A DNA stretch of 59,450 nucleotides from Deltaproteobacteria bacterium (GTDB taxonomy: Bacteria > Desulfobacterota > Desulfobacteria > Desulfobacterales > Desulfobacteraceae), in the NCBI GenBank assembly GCA_013151635.1, contig JAADHV010000048.1, positions 1 to 59,450 on the forward strand, written 5' to 3'. The notes beneath the pieces were generated by a model that had not been told where the DNA came from, did no database searches, and saw nothing but the letters and a program-made list of their open reading frames with translations. This document shows positions 1 to 7,559 of this stretch, piece by piece. The translations under genes and the position numbers were made by a program. Positions within the stretch are counted from its first letter, which is position 1. Every line of letters starts with the position of its first letter.

Positions 1-106
1 TATAAAGACAAGGTAAAGATGATAAAATTAAATAGTTTAAAATTTTCAATTTAATTATTTAATAAAATTAATGAGTTATGTTTTTAAAAAATTTTATTAG
101 AGCCTT

Positions 107-122
107 TGGCATGTCAATTGCT
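107..122 (+). promoter_or_regulatory. sigma-54 (-24/-12) promoter candidate
   Basis: The sequence TGGCATGTCAATTGCT fits the sigma-54 consensus TGGCAC-N5-TTGCW with one substitution in the -24 box, and the GG and GC doublets have the required spacing. Transcription would start near 134. A strong hairpin with a T-run follows at 179-210, so the transcript is either a short RNA of roughly 75-85 bases or a leader that reads through to the regulator gene at 406. No biochemical evidence is available from sequence. Confidence 0.55.
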
Positions 123-178
123 TTAGTAATAACCAACATAACAAAAGATTAATTTTTTCATCTTTTTTTCCTTTTCTT

Positions 179-210
179 AAAAAGGCCGCTCATAAAAAAG
201 CGGCCTTTTT
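179..210 (+). terminator. Rho-independent terminator
   Basis: The perfect inverted repeat AAAAAGGCCGCT / AGCGGCCTTTTT surrounds an 8-base A-rich loop, and a further run of T follows. It is GC-rich in an AT-rich setting, which is typical of an intrinsic terminator. It may end a gene lying left of the window, or the short transcript from the sigma-54-type promoter at 107. Confidence 0.8.
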
Positions 211-405
211 AAGTTTTTTTTCCCGGTATAAATGATACTGGTTCGGCGATCTTATCAGATACGGTTTGATTTCAGTCTTGGTTTGCGACATTATCCACCT
301 CACAAACCGCTTGCGAGTGTTCTCACAATATTGAGATAAATTCAATAATATGCCTTGAAAAATTTATAAATAAAAAATAGATTATGCATCATTAACGCAT
401 TAGAG

Positions 406-2592
406 ATGATGCACACCCTTATATTGCCGGATCTGCAGGATCTTGTACATACAGGCCGGTGCATCCCGGAGGAAAGCAATTTATTCATGAAGGACACAAT
501 TCTCCAGGACATTATTGTAAGATCCTATGAAACGCTCAGGCCGGGCGACCCCATCACCCGTGCGGCCTCACTTTTCAGGAAGACCAGGTTTGACGGGCTT
601 CCCGTGATTGATTCCAGGGGCGGTCTCAAGGGGGTTATGACAAAAGCCAACCTGTATGATGCCGTGTCGTCAGGGACCCTGCCTGGCCGGCCCATTGACG
701 GATTTTATACCAGAAATCCCGTCACGGTGCAGGACCATATATCCTATGACGATCTGTCAAGGATCGTACGCACCTCAAAAGTGGGAACCGGTATTGTCCT
801 GAATGACCGGAATGAAGTCACAGGTGTGTTCAGCAAGGCAGACTGGATCAAAGGCATGTTTAAAAAAGAGGCCATGCTCAGCAGCCGGCTGAAAGCCATT
901 TATGATACCATGCACAACGGACTGATTGCTGTTGATTCAAGAGGGCGTATCACCGATATTAACAATGCAGCCCGGAAAATATTGGATATGACGTCTGAAC
1001 AGGCTCTCGGACAGGCGGCAGATACGGTTCTGCCGGGACTTGACATAAACAGGATCATTATATCCCGGCAGCCTTTAATCGGTGTGAATTATCAACACAA
1101 ATCCATAAGCCTGCTGTGCAATATCACGCCGGTCAAGGGAGAAAAGGCCGGGCAGGGCGCCATCATCGTTATCCAGGATACAACCGATCTTGCAAGAATC
1201 ATATCAGAGCTTGCCAACGTGACCCACCAGTATGAAACCCTTGATTCTATTATGGAAATCGCCTATGACGGCATTATTGTCGTGGATAAAAGCAGCCGGA
1301 TTACCATGTTAAACCGGTCCGCATCCAGGCTGTTGAATAAGAATACCAAAGACCTGATCGGCAGACCTGCCCGGGAAGTGATTGACAACACCATGCTGCA
1401 TATTGTCATCAAAACAGGACTGCCTGAGAAAAACAAGGTCAGGATGATCAATGGTGAGCCTTATGTGGTTACCATCCTGCCCATTAAAAAACAGGGTAAA
1501 ATCATTGGTGCGGTCTGCAAGATCCTTTTCAGGGATGTGGATGAAATAAAAGAGCTTGTCCAGAAACTGGACAACCTGGATCAGGAGCTTGCCTATTACA
1601 AAGACGAGGTCTGTCATAAGACCACTGCATCTGCAGAGTTTGATACCATCCTCACCAATGACCCTGAATTCAAACGGATAAAAAAGGAAGGCCAGGTCGC
1701 TTCAAGGGGTGCCTCCAATGTCCTGATTACCGGAGAAAGCGGTACGGGAAAGGAATTGTTTGCAAAGGCCATCCATATGGCAGGCCTTTGCAGCCAGGGA
1801 CCTCTTGTCAGGGTGAACTGTGCGGCCATCCCGGATTCCCTGCTGGAGGCCGAATTTTTCGGATATGCTCCCGGCGCCTTTACCGGTGCCTCTTCCAAAG
1901 GCAGGATTGGAAAACTTGCAGCCGCAGACAGCGGCACCCTGTTCCTGGATGAAATCGGAGACATGTCATTCAGCCTCCAGAGCAAGCTGTTGCGGGTTTT
2001 ACAGGACCAGGTCTTTGAACCTGTGGGCTCGGACACCTCTGTCAAGGTGAATATCAGGTTTATTGCAGCCACCAACCAGGATCTTGTCAAACTGGTCAAT
2101 GAAGGCAGGTTCAGAAAAGACCTGTACTACAGGCTCAATGTCATTCACCTGCCCTTACCCCCATTGCGGAAAAGGGTTAACGACATAGAGCTTCTGGCTG
2201 GTTATTTCCTTGAAAAATACAACAGGACCTTTGGCGCATCCGTGTCTTATATTTCAAAGGATGTCCTGGAAATATTCAATGCACATGACTGGCCCGGAAA
2301 TGTCCGGGAGCTGGAAAATGTGATTGAACGGGCCATTAACTTTGCCGGAACACAATTCCTGGAGATTGGGGATCTTCCCATGTACCTTCAGGAAAAAACA
2401 ATCCTGTCAGTAAAAACCCAAACGACCGCTCCCATCCACACGCTGTTGAAACATAATGTGGGGGAACATGAAATCAACCTGATAAAACAGGCCCTGGAAT
2501 CTACGGGCCAAAACAAGGCAAAAGCAGCCCGGCTCCTTGGAATCAGCAGGTCATGGCTGTATAAAAAAATGGCCCGGGCCGGCATTCAATAG
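406..2592 (+). CDS. Sigma-54-dependent transcriptional activator with CBS and PAS domains
   Basis: This enhancer-binding protein would activate RNA polymerase-sigma-54 at -24/-12 promoters. In order it shows a pair of CBS domains (about residues 30-150), two PAS-like segments (about 165-270 and 283-390), an AAA+ ATPase with Walker A GESGTGKE near 443, the sigma-54 contact motif GAFTGA near 490 and Walker B LFLDEIGD, then a Fis-type helix-turn-helix at the C-terminus. There is no receiver domain, so it probably responds to a ligand: CBS pairs usually bind adenine nucleotides. It sits directly upstream of the acyl-CoA operon and its promoter at 2755, the obvious target. The start is uncertain. 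ATG 406 lacks a ribosome-binding site, while ATG 487 follows GGAGG at a rather long 14-base spacing and begins just before the first CBS domain. Confidence 0.92.
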   Translation: MMHTLILPDLQDLVHTGRCIPEESNLFMKDTILQDIIVRSYETLRPGDPITRAASLFRKTRFDGLPVIDSRGGLKGVMTKANLYDAVSSGTLPGRPIDGFYTRNPVTVQDHISYDDLSRIVRTSKVGTGIVLNDRNEVTGVFSKADWIKGMFKKEAMLSSRLKAIYDTMHNGLIAVDSRGRITDINNAARKILDMTSEQALGQAADTVLPGLDINRIIISRQPLIGVNYQHKSISLLCNITPVKGEKAGQGAIIVIQDTTDLARIISELANVTHQYETLDSIMEIAYDGIIVVDKSSRITMLNRSASRLLNKNTKDLIGRPAREVIDNTMLHIVIKTGLPEKNKVRMINGEPYVVTILPIKKQGKIIGAVCKILFRDVDEIKELVQKLDNLDQELAYYKDEVCHKTTASAEFDTILTNDPEFKRIKKEGQVASRGASNVLITGESGTGKELFAKAIHMAGLCSQGPLVRVNCAAIPDSLLEAEFFGYAPGAFTGASSKGRIGKLAAADSGTLFLDEIGDMSFSLQSKLLRVLQDQVFEPVGSDTSVKVNIRFIAATNQDLVKLVNEGRFRKDLYYRLNVIHLPLPPLRKRVNDIELLAGYFLEKYNRTFGASVSYISKDVLEIFNAHDWPGNVRELENVIERAINFAGTQFLEIGDLPMYLQEKTILSVKTQTTAPIHTLLKHNVGEHEINLIKQALESTGQNKAKAARLLGISRSWLYKKMARAGIQ

Positions 2593-2593
2593 A

Positions 2594-2661
2594 TATGTGT
2601 CCTCAAGAGGAGACATATGCCCTCTAAAGTAGACAGTACACATGTCTCCTTTCTTTTTTTT
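2594..2661 (+). repeat. Nested inverted repeats: terminator and/or activator-binding site
   Basis: Three related arms occur just after the regulator stop. TATGTGTCCTC and GAGGAGACATA form a near-perfect palindrome at 2594-2617. The second arm, read as GGAGACATATG, also pairs with CACATGTCTCC at 2639-2649, which is followed by a T-run to 2661. The longer pairing resembles an intrinsic terminator for the regulator gene. The arms also lie 105-160 bases upstream of the -24 box at 2755, the usual distance for a sigma-54 enhancer site, so they may be bound by the regulator itself. Confidence 0.6.
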
Positions 2662-2754
2662 AAACAGGCCCGGCTTTTCAGGAATTTCATTTAACCCGCA
2701 CCAGTAACGCCTTGCCTTCACGTGACAACCTGGCTGGCAATGAAAAAAACTGCC

Positions 2755-2770
2755 TGGTACAGGTCTTGCT
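2755..2770 (+). promoter_or_regulatory. Sigma-54 (-24/-12) promoter of the acyl-CoA operon
   Basis: TGGTACAGGTCTTGCT matches TGGCAC-N5-TTGCW with a single change and correct spacing between the two boxes. Transcription would start near 2782, about 55 bases before the dehydrogenase start codon. The gene immediately upstream encodes a sigma-54 activator, which makes this assignment much stronger than the motif alone. Confidence 0.75.
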
Positions 2771-2837
2771 TTTTATCGTTTTCATTCATTTGCCTGAAGG
2801 AATAAATCTAAAGACGCATAAACACAAAGGAGAGAAT

Positions 2838-3605
2838 ATGGAAATTATTGACAAGGTAGCCATTGTTACAGGCGGGGCTTCCGGGCTTGGAAAAGCCTGT
2901 GTCAGACAACTGGTACAAAAAGGTGCCAGGGTTGCAATACTTGATATGAATAAAGACCAGGGAACCGCCCTTGCAAAGGAATTTGAAGAAAAAACTATTT
3001 TTCTTCAAACCGATGTTTCCGATGAAACCAATGTAAAAGAATCCATTGAGGCAGTTGCAGACCGGTTGGACAGCATTCATTTTGTTATCAACTGTGCTGG
3101 TATGGGGATTCCAATGAAAGTCCTGGGCAAGGACGGTCCCATGTCCATGGAGCCGTTTATCAAGACCATGCAGGTGAATCTTAACGGCACCATGAATGTA
3201 ATCTGCCATGCAGTTGCAAAAATAGTGGAAAATGATTCCAATGCAGACGGTGAAAAAGGCGTGGTCATAAACACCTCTTCCATTGCAGCTTTTGAAGGCC
3301 AGATCGGCCAGGTTGCATATACCGCGTCCAAGGCCGCCATTGCCGGGATCACCCTGCCCCTGGCCAGGGAATTTGCAGACTATGGCATCAGGGTTATCAC
3401 CATTGCCCCGGGAATATTTGACACTCCCATCCTTGGCCGGCTGTCAGAAAAGGTCAAAGCATCACTGGCCAGGCAGATTCCATTTCCCAAAAGGCTGGGA
3501 GATCCAAAGGAATTTGCTTTTCTTGCAAGCCATATTATTGAAAACCCTGTAATGAACGGTGAAACCATCCGCTTGGACGGCAGCCTGAGAATGACGGACA
3601 GATAA
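2838..3605 (+). CDS. HSD10-type short-chain dehydrogenase (2-methyl-3-hydroxyacyl-CoA dehydrogenase-like)
   Basis: This 255-residue NAD(P)-dependent short-chain dehydrogenase probably oxidises a 3-hydroxyacyl-CoA. The Rossmann motif TGGASGLG, the NCAG motif and the YTASK active-site stretch are all present. The segments AAFEGQIGQVAYTASK and RLGDPKEFA closely follow human HSD17B10, the 2-methyl-3-hydroxybutyryl-CoA dehydrogenase of branched-chain oxidation. I chose ATG 2838 because AAAGGAG precedes it and the protein then starts at the family's normal N-terminus; an earlier in-frame ATG at 2712 would lie upstream of the promoter. It is the first gene of the sigma-54 operon, 12 bases before the thiolase. 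Confidence 0.9.
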   Translation: MEIIDKVAIVTGGASGLGKACVRQLVQKGARVAILDMNKDQGTALAKEFEEKTIFLQTDVSDETNVKESIEAVADRLDSIHFVINCAGMGIPMKVLGKDGPMSMEPFIKTMQVNLNGTMNVICHAVAKIVENDSNADGEKGVVINTSSIAAFEGQIGQVAYTASKAAIAGITLPLAREFADYGIRVITIAPGIFDTPILGRLSEKVKASLARQIPFPKRLGDPKEFAFLASHIIENPVMNGETIRLDGSLRMTDR

Positions 3606-3617
3606 GGAGGTTCAATT

Positions 3618-4793
3618 ATGAGAGAAGTTGCTATTGCCGGTGTGGCCATGACAAAATTCGGCATCAGTGAAGACACCTGCATTGAAATGTTCGGACAGGC
3701 AGCCACAGGAGCCCTTGTAAAATCAGACATAGAACCAAAGGACATTGAAGCTCTTTTCCTGGGCAACTGCCTGGGGGATTTTGAAGATGGCCAGGCCCAC
3801 ATGGGTGCCCATATCCACACGGCACTGGGGCTTCCCATGGCCGCCCCGGCTTTCAGGTTTGAAAATGCCTGTGCCACAGCCACCGTGGCCATCCGTCAGG
3901 CAGCCCTGATGGTGGGGGCCGGTATCTATGATGTGGTCCTGGCCGGCGGCACGGAACGGGTGGCAGCCATGGATACGCCCATGGCCACAAGAACATTTGC
4001 CATGGCGTCCAATTCCTGTTACAGTGCCCCCACCGGCATCACCTTTCCGGGCGTGTTTGCCATGGCCGCCCACATGTATGCCGGAAAATACGGCATGGAT
4101 ATCAGCAGCCTTTCCGAATACATGGCCCATGTTTCCGTGAAAAATCATTTCCATGCTTCAATGAACCCCAAGGCCCAGTTTCAAAAAGAGATCAGTGTTG
4201 AAAAAGTCCTTGAAAGCTTCATGGTGGCAGATCCCTTGCATTTTCTGGACTGCTGTCCTTTTTCCGACGGTGCTTCGGCGGTTGTGATCGCCTCAAAGGA
4301 AAAAGCCGTGCAGATGACTGACAAGCCCGTTTACATCATCGGAACCGGACAGGCTGCGGGCGGCCCTGTCATAAACAACCCTGACATGACCCGGATCAAA
4401 CCAAGGGAAGTTGCATCAGCCATGGCCTACAAAGAGGCCGGTGTCACACCAGGAGATATTGATCTTTGCGAACTCCACGACTGCTTCACCATTGCCGAAA
4501 TCCTGGCCATTGAGGGACTTGGTTTTTATGAGTTCGGCAAAGGGTATGATGCGGCAAAAAAGGGGGAAACACGGCTTGGCAGCGACCGGACCGTGATCAA
4601 TCCCTCGGGCGGGTTAAAAGCCAAGGGGCATCCCATTGGCGCCACAGGAGCTGCTCAGGTAACGGAAATCGTGGAACAGCTCAGGGGAGAATCCAAAGAA
4701 AGACAGGTTGAAGGAGCCAGAACAGGACTTGTGGATACCCTGGGCGGAGAATTCGGAACAGTATGCAATTTAATTTTAAGGAGCTATGCATAA
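3618..4793 (+). CDS. SCP2-type thiolase
   Basis: This 391-residue thiolase would cleave a 3-ketoacyl-CoA with CoA. The nucleophile is Cys85 in ENACATAT, the histidine is His338 in KGHPIGATG, and the second cysteine is Cys383. The HDCF motif replaces the classical NEAF, as in the SCP2/SCPx thiolase branch, which in mammals handles 2-methyl-branched ketoacyl-CoAs. BbsB of anaerobic toluene degradation belongs to the same broad group. A strong GGAGG precedes the start. The stop codon overlaps the start of the following OB-fold gene, which suggests coupled translation and a two-protein complex, as with BbsA/BbsB. Confidence 0.9.
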   Translation: MREVAIAGVAMTKFGISEDTCIEMFGQAATGALVKSDIEPKDIEALFLGNCLGDFEDGQAHMGAHIHTALGLPMAAPAFRFENACATATVAIRQAALMVGAGIYDVVLAGGTERVAAMDTPMATRTFAMASNSCYSAPTGITFPGVFAMAAHMYAGKYGMDISSLSEYMAHVSVKNHFHASMNPKAQFQKEISVEKVLESFMVADPLHFLDCCPFSDGASAVVIASKEKAVQMTDKPVYIIGTGQAAGGPVINNPDMTRIKPREVASAMAYKEAGVTPGDIDLCELHDCFTIAEILAIEGLGFYEFGKGYDAAKKGETRLGSDRTVINPSGGLKAKGHPIGATGAAQVTEIVEQLRGESKERQVEGARTGLVDTLGGEFGTVCNLILRSYA

Positions 4794-5197
4794 TGAAACA
4801 TCAACACCTGTTCAAAGATTATCAGCAGGGGCTTGAAAATGGAGAACTTATCGGGGTTTATTGTAAAAAATGCAAGACATTTTCCTTCCATTCCAGCCTG
4901 TCATGCAGCAAGTGCGGCAGTATGGACCTTGTTGGCAAAGTATCTGAAAAAAGCGGAACTTTAGAAACTTTTACCGTGATCCGGGTGGCGGCGGAAGGTC
5001 TGACCCCTCCCTTTATTGTGGCCCTTGTCAGGACTGATTCAGGATTCCATGTCATGGGGAACCTTGAGGGCATTGATCCCTCTTCTGCATCCATGGATCT
5101 TTTGGGAAAACAGGTAAAAATTTCAAGTAAAAAGGTTACCCGGGACAGGTATTCCCAGGGAGTTACCCATTGCCTGAGCTTTACCCTGGATCAGTAA
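4793..5197 (+). CDS. Zn-ribbon/OB-fold (DUF35) thiolase partner protein
   Basis: This 134-residue protein has an N-terminal rubredoxin-like zinc ribbon (CKKC and CSKC pairs about 15 residues apart, near residues 22-42) followed by an OB-fold of the DUF35 family. Such proteins bind acyl-CoA and form stable complexes with SCP2-type thiolases, for example BbsA with BbsB. The start at 4793 is set by AAGGAG upstream and by the TAATG overlap with the thiolase stop. It has no catalytic residues of its own and probably positions the thiolase substrate. Confidence 0.88.
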   Translation: MKHQHLFKDYQQGLENGELIGVYCKKCKTFSFHSSLSCSKCGSMDLVGKVSEKSGTLETFTVIRVAAEGLTPPFIVALVRTDSGFHVMGNLEGIDPSSASMDLLGKQVKISSKKVTRDRYSQGVTHCLSFTLDQ

Positions 5198-5206
5198 GGG
5201 GGAAAA

Positions 5207-6364
5207 ATGGATTTTGATTTGAAAGGGTCTCAAAAAGAGATTCAAAAGGCAGCCCGGGAATTTGCAAAGGGAGAGTTTGACAAGGACCTTGCCGCAAACC
5301 TGGATAAAGAAGAAAATTTTCCTGAAGCATTGTGGAAAAAAGCAGCCCGGCTCGGGCTTGTGGGCCTTCACCTTGACGGGGCGGGGCTTTCCCTTGTGGA
5401 CCAGGTGCTTGTGGCTGAACAGTTCTGCGCAGTTGATTCAAGCCTTGGCAGTTCAATCCTGAGCGCGTGCAGGGGAGCGGAATGTCTGTATCTTTCAGGG
5501 GATGCGTCTTTGAAGGAAACCTTTCTTGAAAGGGTTCTGGAAGGCCAGATCCTCAGTACCTGTGCTTTTGCAGAGCCAGGGGGAGACCCGGATCTTTCAG
5601 ACATCACGACAACGGCCATTCAAAGAGACAAGATGTTAACCCTTAACGGGAAAAAAGAATATGTGGTCAATGGGGTCCTGGCAGGATGTTTCATTGTCCT
5701 GTGCCGGGTATTGTCTGAAGATGGGTCCGGGGCAGAGCCCTGCCTGGTACTTGTTGAGAAAAAGACCAAAGGGGTTCTGATCAAGCCCAAAACAGAAAAA
5801 CTGGGATGCCGGATGATTCCGGTAGCAGATATGGAATTCTGCGATGTTGCCGTACCTCTTTCCAATATGGTGGGAAAACCCGGCACTGGATTGGTTCAGG
5901 CAAAAAATTTCCTTTCCATTGAACAGGTATCCAAGGCAGCCATGGTTTTAGGAATGGCCTTGGGAGCCCTTCAAAGAAGCCTTGCCCATACCAGGCTGAG
6001 AAAACAGTTCAACCAGGCCATTGCAGCATTTGAAGTGACCCGGCACAAATTTGCCGACATGGCCATGCGCATCCGCATGGCAAGGCTTTTAACCCTTGAA
6101 GCAGCCTTTGATATTGACCGGAACATGATAAGGGGGAAACATGATGAAACCCTTGCTGCCATGGCCCTTTTCCAGGCCGCAAAAACCGCTGTCCATGTTA
6201 CGGACGAGTCTGTGCAGCTTTTGGGCGGCTACGGATATATGGCAGAATATGAGGTGGAAAGGTTTTACCGGGATGCAAAATCAATTGAAATCACCCAGCC
6301 GGCAGGCCTGCATTTAAAGGAAATCGTGGCAAAAAAACTCATTGGCAAAATCAGGGCAGCTTAG
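5207..6364 (+). CDS. Acyl-CoA dehydrogenase, first of a pair
   Basis: This 385-residue FAD enzyme of the acyl-CoA dehydrogenase family would introduce an alpha,beta double bond and pass electrons to ETF. The C-terminal signature GGYGYMAEYEVERFYRDA is intact. The usual C-terminal catalytic Glu of the MCAD type (YEGT) is replaced by TQPAG. A Glu lies instead at position 239 (LSIEQVSKA), which aligns with the helix-G base of isovaleryl- and long-chain acyl-CoA dehydrogenases. It lies 9 bases after the OB-fold gene and 24 before the second dehydrogenase. The two could be alternative enzymes or subunits of one heteromer; sequence alone does not decide. Confidence 0.88.
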   Translation: MDFDLKGSQKEIQKAAREFAKGEFDKDLAANLDKEENFPEALWKKAARLGLVGLHLDGAGLSLVDQVLVAEQFCAVDSSLGSSILSACRGAECLYLSGDASLKETFLERVLEGQILSTCAFAEPGGDPDLSDITTTAIQRDKMLTLNGKKEYVVNGVLAGCFIVLCRVLSEDGSGAEPCLVLVEKKTKGVLIKPKTEKLGCRMIPVADMEFCDVAVPLSNMVGKPGTGLVQAKNFLSIEQVSKAAMVLGMALGALQRSLAHTRLRKQFNQAIAAFEVTRHKFADMAMRIRMARLLTLEAAFDIDRNMIRGKHDETLAAMALFQAAKTAVHVTDESVQLLGGYGYMAEYEVERFYRDAKSIEITQPAGLHLKEIVAKKLIGKIRAA

Positions 6365-6388
6365 ACCTAATTCTTTAAGGAAGAATTC

Positions 6389-7531
6389 ATGGAAATACTC
6401 AAATTCAGTAAGAGCCATCTTGATTTCCAGGAAAGACTGAAAACTTTCATGGACCGGGAAGTGGTTCCAAATATAGAAACCTGGGAAAAAGAAAAAAAAG
6501 TTCCAAAATCAGTATGGAAAAAAATGGGGGAAAACAAGTTCCTCTGCCCCAGCCTCCCGGCAGAGTACGGCGGCATCGGGGGGGATTTCCTGCATTCGGT
6601 TATCGTGATAAAGGAACTTGCAAGGACAAATCACAACGGGCTGGCCGCCTTTATTCACAGTGATATCGTGGTCCCGTACATTGAAAGCTACGGGTCCGTG
6701 GACCTGAAACAAAAATACCTGCCCTTATGCGTGTCAGGCGACATGATCACGGCTGTTGCCATGACTGAACCTGATGCCGGCAGTGATCTTGCCGCCATGA
6801 CCACCACTGCCGTGGAAAAGGGGGACCATGTGGTCATCAACGGGGCAAAGACCTTTATTTCCAACGGGGTTAACTGTGATCTGGCTGTGCTGGCTGCCAA
6901 AGATCCAAAAGAAAAAAATCCGCACAAGGCTGTCTCCCTCTACCTGGTGGAATCTAAAACCCCCAGGTTTAAAAAAGGGGAACCTCTGGAGAAAATGGGC
7001 TGGAAAAGCCAGGATACGGCTGAATTGTTTTTCAACGACTGCATGATTCCGAAACAGAACCGGCTTGGAAAAAAGGGGGCCGGCTTTAAAATGCTCATGG
7101 CAAAACTCCAGCAGGAACGGCTGGTCTGCGTTGTCAGCGCTGTTTTCTTTTGTGAAAACATGCTGGAATGGACCATCGGCTATCTGAAGGAAAAAAAGAG
7201 GGGGAAAAAGCTGGCCATCCATTCCCAGGCAGCCCGGTTTGCCCTGGTGGAGATGGCCACACAGGCAAAGATGGCAAGGGTATTCATGGAAAAACTGGTG
7301 TCAGAACACATGAAAAAAAAAGACGTTATAATAGAAACATCCATGGGAAAATATTATACCACTGATCTTGTCAAACGCACGTCTTTGCGATGCCTTGAAC
7401 TGATCGGGGATTATGGCTCCCTTGAGGAGTGCCCCATTGCCAGGACCTTCAGGGATACCAGGGTCATGTCTATCTTTGCCGGGACCAATGAAATCATGAA
7501 AGAGATTATTGCACGGTTTACTCTTTCTTAA
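6389..7531 (+). CDS. Acyl-CoA dehydrogenase, second of the pair (LCAD/IVD-type base)
   Basis: This 380-residue acyl-CoA dehydrogenase has the catalytic Glu in helix G: Glu243 in LQQERLV, the same context as PQERLL in long-chain acyl-CoA dehydrogenase. The C-terminal position reads FAGTNEIMKE, as expected when the base is elsewhere. The FAD-contact region MTEPDAGSDLAAM is intact. An enzyme of this type fits branched or long acyl-CoA substrates. The start follows AAGGAAGAATTC at a normal distance. It is in the middle of the sigma-54 operon, between the other dehydrogenase and the acyl-CoA ligase. Confidence 0.9.
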   Translation: MEILKFSKSHLDFQERLKTFMDREVVPNIETWEKEKKVPKSVWKKMGENKFLCPSLPAEYGGIGGDFLHSVIVIKELARTNHNGLAAFIHSDIVVPYIESYGSVDLKQKYLPLCVSGDMITAVAMTEPDAGSDLAAMTTTAVEKGDHVVINGAKTFISNGVNCDLAVLAAKDPKEKNPHKAVSLYLVESKTPRFKKGEPLEKMGWKSQDTAELFFNDCMIPKQNRLGKKGAGFKMLMAKLQQERLVCVVSAVFFCENMLEWTIGYLKEKKRGKKLAIHSQAARFALVEMATQAKMARVFMEKLVSEHMKKKDVIIETSMGKYYTTDLVKRTSLRCLELIGDYGSLEECPIARTFRDTRVMSIFAGTNEIMKEIIARFTLS

Positions 7532-7559
7532 CCCAAACCTTGATGAAAGGGAGGAAAAA

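Larger units (their letters stand above)
1..405. other. AT-rich non-coding region upstream of the regulator
   Basis: No convincing gene is visible in this strongly AT-rich stretch on either strand. It holds a sigma-54-type promoter match at 107-122 and a terminator-like hairpin at 179-210, both listed separately. The rest, including the 200 bases directly before the regulator gene, shows no clear ribosome-binding site, repeat or conserved RNA fold that I can support. Confidence 0.6.

Noticed and set aside
2712-2837. N-terminal extension of the short-chain dehydrogenase by 42 codons
   Set aside because: It would start upstream of the sigma-54 promoter and before the family's normal N-terminus, while ATG 2838 has a strong ribosome-binding site.
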